Assembly: GCA_964019165.1 (NCBI GenBank)
Contig: OZ025279.1
Location: forward strand, 5,870,341-5,934,340
Origin: Mastigias papua
Lineage: Eukaryota; Cnidaria; Scyphozoa; Rhizostomeae; Mastigiidae
Direction of reading: 5' to 3'
DNA length: 64,000 nucleotides
Positions 1 to 21,109 of this stretch are shown one piece after another. Position numbers and translations under genes: made by a program. The notes under the pieces were generated by a model. The model was not told the origin of the DNA. It saw only the letters and a program-made list of their open reading frames with translations, and did not search any database. Numbering within the stretch: position 1 is the stretch's first letter; each line of letters starts with the position of its first letter.

Positions 1-61
1 TGGTGAGAATATTCGAAAGAGCTATAAAATATGCGCATTAAGTTGTTCTCTTTAGGGGTCT

Positions 62-400
62 GATGACGATAAGATCATGTGCATTAAGTATGGCCTATGC
101 AACAATCTACTTGAACGCCTTAAAAGTCTTGAGGATACTGATCTTGATCCTTTCGAAGGAATCCCAGAAATCGAAGATAATTTAGAAGATGTCCCAGGAC
201 TAGCAATTGGCCCAGATTCTTCTAACAAAGATGAGAACGGTATAATTGTCTAAAAGTTTACGCAGCTGCTAGCAAAGGTTTTGATAGATGAAATTAAAAT
301 TAAACCTGATATAAATAAACAAACCTTTACTAAACTTGCAGGAGAAACGATGATTACTTTAGATATTTCGGGAGTCCCTTTCACATAGAAAGCAAAAACA
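62..400 (+). pseudogene. Degenerate open frame, family not recognised
   Basis: A frame from 62 reads as an acidic protein-like sequence (LCNNLLERLKSLEDTDLDPF, then a stretch rich in E, D, P and G). It is broken by TAA at about 251, carries on in the same frame (FTQLLAKVLIDEIKIKP and more), and stops again near 387. A pyrimidine tract plus TTAG just before 57 could be a splice acceptor. One internal stop in an otherwise protein-like frame suggests a decayed coding exon, more likely from a mobile element than a host gene. It lies antisense to, and outside, the RAD54L exons. No family assigned. Confidence 0.35.
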
Positions 401-1284
401 AAATGTTCAACATTAGAAAACCACTAGGTATATCATTTTCCGATCGAAACTTTCTAAACGATTGTAGCTTTCAGTTATAAGTTAGATATCTGCAGGCTAT
501 ATAGTTTGCTATGAAGATAACAGCTCTTCACTGAAGTTATTGCTTTCGGGAAGTAATATAGGGAAACTCAGCAGAACATATCAGCAACAAATACTAAGGG
601 TCCTTCGGTAGGCTTGATCAAACGTTGGCTATACTCTATTATGCCGAGACATGCACACCATACTACATTAATTGTACGACCGGCGGGTCACATACGGTCC
701 TTTGGTTGACTCTGGCTGGCCAGCGAAAGGTTAACTGGAGATTAATATTTTGTAATTTCATCTCACGTATAGACTAAAACTGCTATTCTGAAGTTGCCTT
801 TATTTTGCACACATTAAACACATAATCAATATTACATGGGCATGAGTTCAGCCCTTCAGCCTGGTCCTCCAAATATTTTTTGTTTCTTATGTAGTCTCAT
901 AGCGAAAAATACTTGTCCACCCCTAACTCAAGCCTAAAGATTCCAAACCAAAAATAAACATTAAAATAAAAATAAGCGAGACATTGCCGAATTTGGCAGA
1001 ATGAGAAGGGAGTTCACATACCATTACCACTTTGCCGCTAAAAATCAAAAAAGTAAACTCATTATCTCCTTATCGGATGTTTTAGTAGAGTATAGCACAA
1101 GTTAGTGTCTCCAACTTAAAATTTAAACTGTGATGGTTGAACAAAAATCTTAAAGAAAATCCTAGTTTCCAATACTGGAGTACTTTGAGGTTCTGCATGT
1201 TCTCCACTCCAAATCCAAACAGGAACACCTTCTGATTCAAGAAAGCTCTTCGAGCAACCACTAGATTTGAAAAAGTAAGAAGGT
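401..1284. other. No recognised feature
   Basis: Nothing was recognised on either strand. It probably belongs to a RAD54L intron, because the next RAD54 coding block (after the Walker A exon) is not found in 1-1798 and should lie beyond the left edge. Confidence 0.4.
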
Positions 1285-1287
1285 CTA

Positions 1288-1711
1288 GGGGCCATTCAAA
1301 AAGTACGTACGCTATGAGGGAGGGAGGGGGTACCTAAAAAAGCGTATGAAAAAGTACAAGATGAGGGGGTCTCTTCAAAACACTTACGTACGCCGAACTA
1401 ATTTTCAAACGCTAATTACTTGCGATGCATCCAAAACAAATAAAACTTTCTTTTAAAATAATAAACGCAAGATCTTTCTAATCATGAAAAACCTTGATAT
1501 TAGCTTGGACGTTTCTCGGGTATGCACTAAATGTTGCGAACTTTGAAAAAAGTGAGATAAGCAACAGAATCAAACATTCAGGAGGGGGGATGATGACTTA
1601 AAAGTACGTATGCTCAGGGGAGGGGGTACCTCGAAAACGTACAAAAGCGTACAAGGGGAGGGGGGTCCAAAATCCATGAATATTGAGTGCAAATAATTTT
1701 TGAATGGCCCC
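1288..1711. mobile_element. MITE, Harbinger-like, GTACG-type termini (short copy)
   Basis: The left end GGGGCCATTCAAAAAGTACG and the right end (reverse complement GGGGCCATTCAAAAAT) form terminal inverted repeats. CTA directly repeated at 1285-1287 and 1712-1714 looks like a 3-bp target duplication, as in PIF/Harbinger elements. Both ends carry G-rich runs interleaved with repeated GTACG motifs. No coding capacity, so non-autonomous. The family call is inferred from duplication length and termini. A longer relative with the same end design is at 4427-5238. Confidence 0.75.
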
Positions 1712-1798
1712 CTAAAAGACTTTTCGACTATAGACTAATTCTAAAGGACTTAGACCCCTCGATATGTAGCAATATTATGAAAGTAAGAAATTCTTTAC

Positions 1799-10718
<8,920 letters not shown>

Positions 10719-11087
10719 TCTGCATCTACCAAAATTAGCTCACATGACCAGATGAAATGTAAATACAACTCTCAGATACAAACAGTAGCTAGAACCCCAT
10801 GAATAGTTATAGAAAATAGTCTTTCACCCTTACAGGGACCAGTACTGACAGGGACACGCTTTAGCGTGTTACATACAACTTTCATTTACCGCGCTTTTTA
10901 CAGTTGACACACAATGAGCACAAGTACTTCATGTAAACATCGATGCATAGGCTCTAAACTTGTATCTGCGTCAATGCTTACTGAAATAAATCTTTGAAGG
11001 TACTATTATCAAATACCTTTTGCATCGTCCCCCCTCTTTTAAAAGTCAATATTTCCAAAAATGATACATCAGTCGGAAAAGTTCAGT

Positions 11088-11544
11088 ACACGCTTTGTTT
11101 ATGTAAGGAACCTAGCTAAAGGCCTAGTTGTAAAAGTTCCTTATTTTCGGACCTCTTTTTATTAAATTCTAGTACTAAATGTTCCTTAATAGTTCCTTAA
11201 TTTTCAATGCACATAGAGTGCCACGAAATGGCACAGGCACTAGAAAAGCATTAAAATTCTGAATTTTACCTTAATTATGGCTAGAACTCAACTTCAAAAG
11301 CACAAATGCGACAGGACATAAGTTCTATATATGCAAAAGCATAATTTCAATCAAGAAGTATCATGTCTATTCCATTGTTATCATGCAAAGTAATGTAATC
11401 TTCACTTGCATCTGAGTACAGCACTCGGAAGTTGAAAATGAAAGTTCCTTAGGGATTTTTCCTTTAGTAGTATGAGTTCTTTAACTATTTCGGCCTTCTA
11501 CATCTAGGTTCCTTATAAAGTGGTTCCTTATAAGAAAAGCGTGT
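11088..11544. mobile_element. MITE 'ACACGC' family, copy 1
   Basis: Begins ACACGCTTTG..TAAGGAACCTAGC and ends GGTTCCTTATAAGAAAAGC followed by GTGT, giving terminal inverted repeats of about 25 bp. Interior has several AGTTCCTTA motifs and no coding frame. TA at both junctions suggests a TA target, as in Tc1/mariner-like insertions, but that is not certain. Near-identical in length and layout to 52251-52709; a more diverged copy is at 60837-61245. Confidence 0.8.
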
Positions 11545-11679
11545 ACTTCATCGGATATTTTTAGTCTTATGGACTTTCTTTTGCTGTATTGAATATTGTC
11601 ATAAAAATATAGTAACATTACCTTAATACTTCAGTAAACTATACTTTTAAATTGTGGTCTATGAGGTACTTTTTAGCTA

Positions 11680-12160
11680 TTCTAGGGGGTAAAGGGTCAC
11701 GTCCGACCCAATCATAGTGGGTCCTTCTACCTCATTAATCGAGTTCATTAGCAACCTGCTATAAATTTGTACGATACAATGACATAGCCACGGGTGGGTA
11801 TCCTTGGGAAGGCCATTGCTTCCAACTTTTGGTCAATGATGGCTATCGGAACTCCTTTAAAGTGTTTAGGCATGGCAGCCCATCAGTTATAGAGAAACTG
11901 ATTCATAGAGAGAAATACATTAAATAAGACATGTAGCTCCCAAACTGCGGGTCATCAAGGGCATGAATTATAGGATGGCAGACATATCTTAGGGCATATG
12001 ACGATAATTCTGGCTGCTTTTTTGATAACTTTTGAAGTTTACTAAGTGTGGGTTCACCAATTTAACCCCAAGCAGGGCAGCAGTATCTAAAATATAGTTT
12101 TACAAGGCTATTGTTCATTTTGTTAGCAGTGGATGCAAGCACCTAACTTTTAGAGGTACT
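11680..12160 (-). mobile_element. LINE reverse transcriptase C-terminal remnant (CR1/L2-like)
   Basis: On the minus strand the 12064-12105 region reads LVKLYFRYCCPAWG, then EPTLSKLQKL..KKAARII. This is the post-RT pattern of CR1/L2/Jockey-type LINEs (a YC..vWG block followed by LQklQkRAARiI). Several stops and frame changes follow down to about 11680. It is a dead 5'-truncated copy. Confidence 0.65.
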
Positions 12161-15100
12161 ATGTACAAATGGCAGTCTAGGATGTAACTCGACTGGAAAC
12201 ATATAGAAGGTAAGGCAAAATGAAACTTGAAAGGAGAAATATTTTAGGAATACATCTGCAAAATCGAAATCAGTTTACGTGAAATGAGGATGGGCAGGAC
12301 TAATTCACAAGTTCTTTCAAGGGAGAGCCTATGCCAAAGATACTGAGGAAATTGTTTCAAATATAGGACCAGATGTCTCCGGCTTGCAGTAATAGTTTAA
12401 AAAAGATGCGGTAAAGTTTAGAAAAATCTTTCTGCTACCTGAAAATGTAAAAATCTGCCGGGGAAAGAGCAATATCGCGTGTCATACTAGCTTTTTGTGT
12501 GAATTTTTTTATACCGCATAAAGCCTATTGCTCAGTTTTTCTTTCGGAAACTGATCACAAATGATCTTTTCTTCACTTTCCAGCTTTTACGTGTTTTGAT
12601 TGCCAAGTGAGGACAAAAACCAATGAGCTGATTGGCCTAAAACATTGTTCCTCCTTGCTAGAGTACTGTAATATCCCAATATTTCATATTTTCATATCAT
12701 TTACGGAGGGTGTCCCTTCAGCAAGTGCTGGTTTACAAGAGGCCCCTCATTTACTTTACAGCATAAATATCTCGTGCAACCTTACTTATCAGCGAGACTA
12801 GTTGGGAAAACTCTGGACTGATAGAGAAAATTACCTGTCTTCAACAGAGCAGTGTCGAATCATTAAGGGAGTACCTACGGTGTATAGCGTGTGGTACATC
12901 CCACCTTTTCGATAAATGGTCGGTATATGTGCGGATCGTCAGTAAACACATAACACTTGCACAAATATTAATACGGTCGGCAGTGAAGCATGGGCAGCGG
13001 GGGCAGCAGCCCTCTGTCCTAAACACTCTGCCCTAACAGCATTGTACCCTTGCAAATTGTCTCCGCTTACGTACAGACTTACATCAAAGTGTGTTATTGG
13101 GCCAACAATAAACGAATCAAAAATTGATTGTCAGAATCTGTAACTCAAAGTTTTTGGACTCCTTTAACGCTACTGAAGAAAGAAATGTACGAGTTACAAC
13201 ATTCTGACCTGTCACATGTTAACAAATGTAAGGCCACCCCAGAGGGCCTAAGCAATATAACCCCTTCACGTGAGCTTTGATGCTTTAGTATAGAATTATG
13301 CTTCATAAGAAGAATGGTCAGATCTATTTTGCATACTCATGCTACCTCCTTTAATGCTAAAAGTTGACGCAGATTATTGTGGCTTTATATCACAAATAAA
13401 ATTGTTTCAATGCAAAAACAGAGATGGCAATGGCATACTTCATAAACTTGTTTTCTCTTCAAATGTTTTCACTGGGAAAGGCTTTTATGTTGAAGACATT
13501 GCATATATAGTAAATTTTGTGCCTACTATAAACGCTGAAAGAATGACACCAGCTGCAAGACCTTGCACAAATAGACTATTTAGAGGAGATATTATGCCAC
13601 AGTTAGCAGCTTATATAATTGTCTTGTTTGTTATCCATGGAGCACAATATTAGCCAGCAACGATTCAATTACAACAAAGGTGCATAGTCTTTTGGCTAAG
13701 TTATTTCTGTACTTAGTCATGAGCAATCTTCTTCAATGCTTCATGACAACAATACTTCGTAAGATGAATGCAGAAAGGGTTTTTTTGTGCCATATTGAAC
13801 TCATGTACTAAAGAGCAAGGTCATCTACAACTACCATGATACTAAGTAAAATATGAGGTATACTCTGAGAAGCAGAACGAGTAGACAGCCTCACGAAGAA
13901 GTATAGGATACTCATGATTTCATTAAAATGTCTTTGGGGAAATTACCTCTTTAAATTGGCATGCTTGAAGTGCTTTTTGTCCTTGGATAGAGCAAAGATG
14001 AGAGCAAATTAGTGCCTATCCGCGTGGAAAAATGAGGCTATTTAAGGTGCATTCTGCAATACCCCTTCCCAAGAACTATTTCTAGCTCTTAGCTACCAGC
14101 CATAGCATAACATAACTCCAAACCGTTGCTAATGCCGTTTCTCACCTTTCTCTTTTCGCCATACTAACACAGATTATGAGTGTTATGGATTTTGCCGTTA
14201 GTTCAAAATCCTCAACAATTGCTATACCAACAAGGACATCAAAGGTATGAGGATTTTTGCGAAAAATGCTGTCACTTGCTTAATTTTTCAATATATTTGC
14301 TAATGTATGAGCTTACGTAGTTGCTTGAAAATAACTGGAAGCTTTTCAGAATCGAAGTCCCAAAGCAAACTAAACCCTCGGCAGCACTGATTAGCTATTT
14401 TTTCGCTCGCAAGAGCAAGAGTTTCCGCGTATTTTTGCAAGTGTAGCAGGCTTACTAGGAGTAAAATGTCTCAAGAAAGGAAATGAAACTGAAAGAAATT
14501 GACTGCCGCTTAGCAGTACCTTGGATTTTATCGCATTTTCCTAAGCTCAGATTCAATCTATAAATATGGTTGTAAGAAGTGCTTTACACGCCAACTTCCA
14601 TTGAGCTCTTGATACCACTATCCAAGCAGCCAAAGATTGTCAGAACAAGCAAGATCTTAAGCAACTAGTATGTACGCATTAGCAAACGCTGATAGCAAAC
14701 AGCTAGCATAGAAACTATGGCGAATGTTCAGGACAAAGTAGGTTCCATTTGTAACTTTGTCAAATAAGATGCATTGATAGAAGACCTTATCTACATTCTC
14801 TATATTAAGCTTCAGAGGAATACCACAAAGAATGCATACTGAGTTGTACCACTTATTGCAACTGTACCATTTGGCAGCATCTTCATGCATTTGCAGAGCT
14901 TTGTATTTAGCACAATACTTTCAGAATTGTTTTCAATTTCAGTTTCATATTGATTCATAATTGTCTGTTATCATTGAAAAGCTGCCCCCGCTGTCTCAAG
15001 AGGCTTCCGGTGACCCTGAAGGTCGGGAGAAGAAAATGATCATTATCAGTGATGTAAGACACTTTGGTCCATTAAATGGCAATGATACTTGCCAGTAATT

Positions 15101-15430
15101 CATTGAGATACTCTGATCCATAGGCGTAAGATACTGGGTGCATCTCTATCAAACAAGCTGCACAGTTAGGAGGATGTTCCAACTAGGGATAGCAAGGGAT
15201 GGGATAGAGTGGAGTTTGCTGGACTAAGTCCCTTTTGCAAAGCCAAGGGAAGTTTCTATGTTGGGCTCAGTCCTCCTTACAGTGGATGCATGCTACTTTT
15301 GTGAATTTCTAAATTGTTTGTATAAACTAACCCGTATAAACTAACCCTTCATTATGACTTTATGTATATTCCCGTCAATTACGTAGACGAGTAGGTTCCT
15401 ATATATAGTCACCTGTTTGAAAGTACTTTT
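12161..15430. other. Long stretch without a recognised gene
   Basis: No family was recognised. The longest protein-like frame is 13339-13653 (+, 104 residues), with no motif and no flanking splice context I could support. A minus frame at 14657-14890 is similar. No microsatellite or inverted-repeat pair stood out. Confidence 0.4.
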
Positions 15431-15439
15431 ACATAACAA

Positions 15440-15747
15440 GCCGCGTAACTAAAGGGTGGGTCCTGGGGGTTTAGACCCTTGCCCCATTCAATAAAATGTT
15501 GAAAGTACCCTTTCTTGGAGGATTTTGCACCTTTTTATTATATTTTTGCTGAGTAGACCAGCTTATATCTTTGTTATACGTGAAATTAATGAAATCCTGA
15601 AACTTTCCGTACGATTTCTTTTGGTTCTACATCTGAAAAATACCATATAAAGTTGCATTTTCTCCAGAAAGAGTTTTGTAAGCCCTTTTTTCTTGATTGG
15701 GCCCGTGCCTTCAAAAGTCCTAGTTGCGCACGTGATAGCCTTGGATG
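15440..15747. mobile_element. Truncated copy of the 9553-10349 TIR element, interrupted by a pogo-like insertion
   Basis: From GGGTGGGTCCTGGGGGTTTA onward it tracks the first 450 bases of 9553-10349 (shared CTTTCTTGGAG, AGTAGACC..GCTTAT and AAACTTTCC..CGATTTCTTTT blocks, then CCTAGTTG). The match stops where the pogo-like element begins at 15748. Confidence 0.55.
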
Positions 15748-16554
15748 TACATTGCTCTCTCCAATTAGCGGACACCATCGGGATAAGAGCAAGGTGTCCG
15801 CTAATTGGAAGTGTCCGCCTTTTAGAAATTTTTGCAATGTATGCCCTAAATTTGAAAATAGGCCCAAGTTTTGTATTTGCAAGGTGTAATATGGGTATTT
15901 AGTGGGTATCGGGTTGAACTCAAGCACTAAAAAAGAAGCAATGACCGAATTGAACGTAATACAACTTTTTTTTACAACAAGAACAAATATCACGGTGGAC
16001 GAAAATGCAACAGCAATCATTAGAACTGATTTGTTACGAAAAGGAAGCATTATTGGATACGTGGCACAAAACATTTCAAAAATATGTTTATTATTCTTGA
16101 AAGTGCCAAAAACTTTCATTACGGCTGATGTTTTTGGAAAGAGGTTGAATCGTGGGGGGGTTGCTATGGTCTGGAGATTCCAGCAATTTACCACTTTCAT
16201 GGACAAGAAAAGTTAATAAATTGGGATGTAAAGAAGCTCGAAGCTGCAAAAAGCCAAGTAGATTGCAAATTGTTAAAGTGCCTAAAATAAATATTTGAAC
16301 AAATATTCATTCATCTCTATGTTTTGTTCGCTGGTTCCTAACTTTTCTGTACAGTCCGCTAATTTGAAAAAGCAATATTGACTAGTTTATGCAAAAAATA
16401 TTGTCCGTTAGTTAGAGTGTCCGCTAATTAAGTGCCCGCTTATTAGAATGCTTTTTATGAGACTTTGACCAGAAAACGATCGGTGAAAAAAATTTGTCCG
16501 CTAATCAGAGGTGTCCGCCTTCTAGAGTGTCCGTTAATGGGAGAGAATCCTGTA
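15748..16554. mobile_element. pogo/Tigger-like non-autonomous DNA transposon
   Basis: The left end TACATTGCTCTCTCCAATTA and the right end (reverse complement TACAGGATTCTCTCCCATTA) are imperfect inverted repeats starting with TA, the target of pogo/mariner elements. GTGTCCGCTAAT-type motifs repeat just inside both ends, as in Tigger elements. A perfect 16-bp inverted pair (15761-15776 and 15793-15808) sits at the left end. The open frames inside on both strands show no DDE or CENP-B-type sequence, so it is called non-autonomous. Confidence 0.7.
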
Positions 16555-18430
16555 TTTAAACCTGTACAGCAGAGACATGTGTATTATCATAACAAATGCA
16601 AAAAAATTGCATGCGATAAAGGGTGTGGCACAAAGAAGAAGTCCACCGCACAGTCCCATGCTAAAATTTTAGAATGGTATCCCTGGCTCCAATGGCAACG
16701 AGTGCTTGTCTGTAAAATTCAATATGTGCATGTATGTTATTGCATACGCTGTAAAACATTCTGTTAAGGCAGTGTATACAACTGCTTTGTCGGCAAGTCT
16801 TACTCTAATTTCAGCTACATCAACTACCATAGCAGAAAGTAAACAACTAAACAACGAAAAACCAACTGGCTATGATATATATAAGTCTAGTAACTCTGAA
16901 TTAATATTAATTTGTTACACTCACGAAAACGTAATCGACGCATCATATGAGTTGATGTTTGTATGATAACTTAGCACTCAAAGTATTATCACTTCGCATT
17001 GACTTAGAAGAAATTCCAACAATGCTAGGAGCATTGAGAGATCAATGCGGGTAATATTAAAGGCGACTTTCGCTAATAAATGATGCTTCCAAGACGATAA
17101 CAAGAGTTTTGAGATCAGAAGGAGAAACACTGACTGAATGGAATTTCAACCGATTTAAGCCTCGGACCACGTACAATGTCAAACATTAACTTTTCTAAGA
17201 AACAAATTTTCCGAAATCAAAAGAATCTTGAATTTTTCAGATTTAATCTAGGTATGATTATATGCGTTACCTAACTTTTGGTCAGCTAAGTTGCTCTCAA
17301 CTGTCTTCCATTCACAAGAAAAAGGAATCTCAGAATCATAGACCTTGCTGTGTGCCAAGTAAGTGTGTGACATTGTAGATTCACTAAAAAGGAATTCAAA
17401 ACCAAGATACCAACATCTTGTCTTTATGCTTCCAGAAGCTCTCGCTTATCAGCTTAAACTAAGCAGCTGAGCATATTTGGATTAGAAAAATTACCTCACT
17501 TTCCTTAAATAGCACCCACAGTTCGACAGCTGGCAAATCTCTACTTATTGTGTTCACTGTGGAAAATTCTGAAAATAATACCAAAACATGAACAAGTTTT
17601 CTAAACTGTGCTTTGTTGTCTACCTCTTCTACTTATTTCCAGTTAGCTGCTTTCATACGAGATCATTTCGAACTGACTAAACACTAGTGAAATAGATGTT
17701 TCATTGCTCTTTTCAAATAAGCGTGGAAAATTGCTTACTCTAAGCAATTTCATTTTCGGTAGCACATATATTAATCGAAAAATACATCCACAGTACCCCC
17801 CAGGGTGAATTTGACATTCAGCGTGTGTCGATGTTTGTAGGGGCTGTACAGTGAACGAAGGGTTGGCAAATAACAGTATGTTTCATGGCTGGTTTCAGTC
17901 TAGTGCATTGAAGAAAAATACTCAACTGTACATTTGTAGTTGCCCACCAACCATGTCTGAAAACTACGAGCCAACAGACTTCTTAAATCTAATCATTGTG
18001 ACCGTTCTAACAGGTGCCACCCTGGTTGACGGTAACGAAGGAAGTTTTCTTGGCTAACCAAATAGCTAGAGAGTGCATTTCCCGGAGTTGAATTTCAACA
18101 GATATCTTTGTATTTTAAAATGATTACCTCTAGAAAATGAATATATGTAATCTAACATCCAACGAAGATTTGAAAGAACCATTTTCGGCACAGACTTTGA
18201 AAATGCAGTATAAAATCCAAATCATGAACGCCGACTTTTGATTTTCCCAGGGGGGGGGGGGGGCTCAAAGTAAAATTTTATAAAGTTGCCAGCCATGTAT
18301 ATACTTTGTAATTATATATTGTATAATATGTTTTACTCAAGGTAACAAAGGAAAAGTTATCTAAACAAACAGAACAGATAGATTTAGAACTATAAAGAAG
18401 TATAAAAGTAACATCATTGTCACGTCTGTT
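16555..18430. other. No recognised feature
   Basis: No gene or repeat family recognised. A run of about 14 G at 18250-18263 is the only striking local feature. It may mark an end of the hAT element that follows, but no partner terminus was established. Confidence 0.4.
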
Positions 18431-18439
18431 GGTGAGTTT

Positions 18440-20610
18440 CTATGATCTAGTTAACCAGAAAATCTTCTTTCTCACAGATGATCTTCCTATGAATTTATCA
18501 AGTAAATCACCAATGGAAAGCTTCTGCATAATATCTTTGTGAACATTCATTAAGGCCACCGCGTTAAGTCGTTCTTGGGACATACTGGATCGCAAATACG
18601 TTTTCAATCTTCTCAGTCCAGAGAAAGATCTCTCGGCAGTACAGCTAGATACAGGTGAAGTTAATGCAAGACCTAGTAATTTTCTAACTTCTGGGATGTC
18701 TCTATGCAGTTTGAGTCTGGTGCAGTCCAGATCATCAGCATAATGCTGAGAAATGTAATTTGAGTCGATGTCTTTACCAATAAGAAACCTTTCAATATTC
18801 CTGAAGTGAACAGCAGTTTCGTCAGGCTCGAATCGATCAGTGATTCCAACAAGAGCATTATCCAGCACAGAAAAATACATTTGGTGATATACATCTCTCA
18901 TGCTTCTTGGGAAAAGTACAGACTCAACATTATCATCTATCCTTAACGGAATTTTTCGCAGCCGTTGAAGCGGGGATGCATCGATGCTTTCATTCAAATC
19001 TACAGATGCTACTACGGCTCCCCATATGGAGCCAAATATTGCGTCCGTTCTGGCGTCTGAAACTGATTGTCGTATACCCGTGATATCTTCTTCAGCTTTG
19101 CAGAAATTAGGCTGTTTTCCTTGAAGACTTACATTGCCTCCTTCGACAATGGCAAACGCCATTTTTAAAACTTCCAGAAAAAAATAGGTGTCAAAACACG
19201 CCATTGACCTCCGATACCCACCAGCTTTAGCCCAGCTGCACTTTTTTCGTTGTCATCCTCTTCTTGAAGCCAATCGAGAATCGCTTCATAGTTGCTTGTG
19301 GTGGTCTGTAAAGAAACAAGCCGCAAGGCCCATCTGGTGGGACAAAAAAGTCGTAGGGATTTCTTTTGATTTTCCGGATTTTCGTCTTGAAATTTAGAAA
19401 ACCAAGCAAGCATTTTTGTGGAGCCATGAATGAATGCTATCAATTCTTGTACCAGCAACATGATATTTCTGATCTTCTTGTTGTTGGACATAACATCTTG
19501 CACTGCTAAATTAAGTTTGTGTGCCCGATAGTGTACATATACAGCTCTCTATTCTACCTCACTTACTCTTGTACGTACACCACTGATACAGCCCGACATA
19601 TTTGCAGCCCCATCATAATACTGGCCACGGCACTTGTTCAGCAACAATTCCATCCTCATTAAAACATCTTTCTATTACTGCGAAAATGTTTTCACTTGAA
19701 GTAATCTCAATGACGTAAAATCCCAGAAACAGCTCTTGGATATCAAAATCTTCTTCATTGACAATAGGAAAACAAATACTTACTTGTTCTTTGCTGGAAA
19801 CATCGGGTGTTCCATCTGTAATATTGCAAATAGTCACATGATTTCATAATCTGATCATTGTTGTTATAGTTGTAGTTAGAAGAGAGACATGAGTGAGAGT
19901 TAAGCTCTGTTCTGTTGAAAACGGCCATTTCCTTGTCGAATATCGGATTAACTAATGAAGATTTAACATCATCAATAATAAGGCCATAGTACTCTGCTTT
20001 TTGACTTGCTTCACCAATTCTGTTTTTACAGCATTACTACAGTCTTGCAAAATTTCATTCAATATATCATGAGATAACCATTTGTATGTTTCATCTCGAC
20101 TGAACCAAGCAGCTAATTCAGGGATGTCATTATGTCATTCTTTCTCTCCTCTAGCAGGGCTATCAAATTGGAATCTCTGTCAAACTTGCCCATAACAGCT
20201 ACTCCCTGACAACCAAGATACTGTAGACTTGTAAAGATTTTACTCAATACAATTCTATTTTTCATCATTTGTGCTTCTCTTCCAGTTGCCATTTGTGCTA
20301 GAACTGAAAGGTTGGTCTCGTCGTTGTGAACTGCTACCACAGAGGCTCTGTGAAGGTCAGACTTTTCACGCCACTCGAATGTTTTCAATGCTTTTTCCAT
20401 GTTGAAAGCCCATTCTTGACAAAAGAAAAGCACGAATCTTGCTTTGCCAAAGTAGGAATTGGCATTCCTTGATTTATTGCCTTCGTGCATGAGCTACAAA
20501 ATGCTCTTTCCTTATTATTATCAGCGATGAGCCACGCATACTTTACAACCCATGAAGATTGAGATTTTCTTCCACTCCTGTTTTGAACAGAGTTTTCTTG
20601 CGGCTGTCAT
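18440..20610 (-). pseudogene. hAT transposase pseudogene (ZMYM1-like, TTF zinc finger plus C-terminal dimerisation domain)
   Basis: Read on the minus strand from 20610 to 18440, pieces in three frames follow the order of a ZMYM1-type hAT transposase. The N-terminal TTF-type finger is at 20500-20590 (SSWVVKYAWLIAD followed by AFCSSC). Then come FVKNGLSTWKK, ILSKIFTSLQYLGCQGVAV (20113-20490), AAWFSRDETYKWLSHDI, ICFPIVNEEDFDIQELFLGF (19613-19837) and IMLLVQELIAFIHGS (19165-19503). The C-terminal hAT dimerisation block SPVSSCTAERSFSGLRRLKT is in 18440-19204. Several frameshifts and stops make it inactive. The last 254-residue frame is still intact. No clear terminal inverted repeats found. Confidence 0.88.
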
Positions 20611-21109
20611 GTCGCCGATGCGCTGACTTTGTCTCGTTCTTGGAGAAGTCATCTTGCTTTTGACATGAAGGATTTCCATCCTTCGTAATGATTTGGAAGC
20701 CTACCTCACTTCCAGGTTACTGCTCTTCTTGATGATTTGAAGGCTTGTTTTGAATGACAAAAGTTTCTTCCTTCGCTTTATCTCTTGGTATTAGGAACTT
20801 ATCCATCGTATGAATAACAGGTCTTTAGTATACATATAGAAAATGAAAATGACTGAATAAACACAAATATCCAAACTGTTTTTAAAACCTTTCTTTTAAA
20901 TCTTGCTTTTTCCAAACGCCCTTAACTATCACCAAAATAATTGGAAGTAACCCCTTTCGAACAAATCTTGCTACTTTCCAGTTATAATGCATGTTTTCGT
21001 TATTTACTAAATCGTTAGTAATGTCTAAGAGGGATATCGTACCTGCTCGCTTTTTGTGAAAGTTAAATATCGTCAAATTATCTAACCTCACCGTCATATT
21101 GTTTACACG

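Noticed and set aside
13339..13653. 104-residue plus-strand frame
   Set aside because: No recognised motif, no supported splice partner, and length within chance for this AT-rich window.
15586..16206. 206-residue minus-strand open frame over the pogo-like element
   Set aside because: It crosses the element's left terminus into unrelated repeat sequence and contains no transposase motif.
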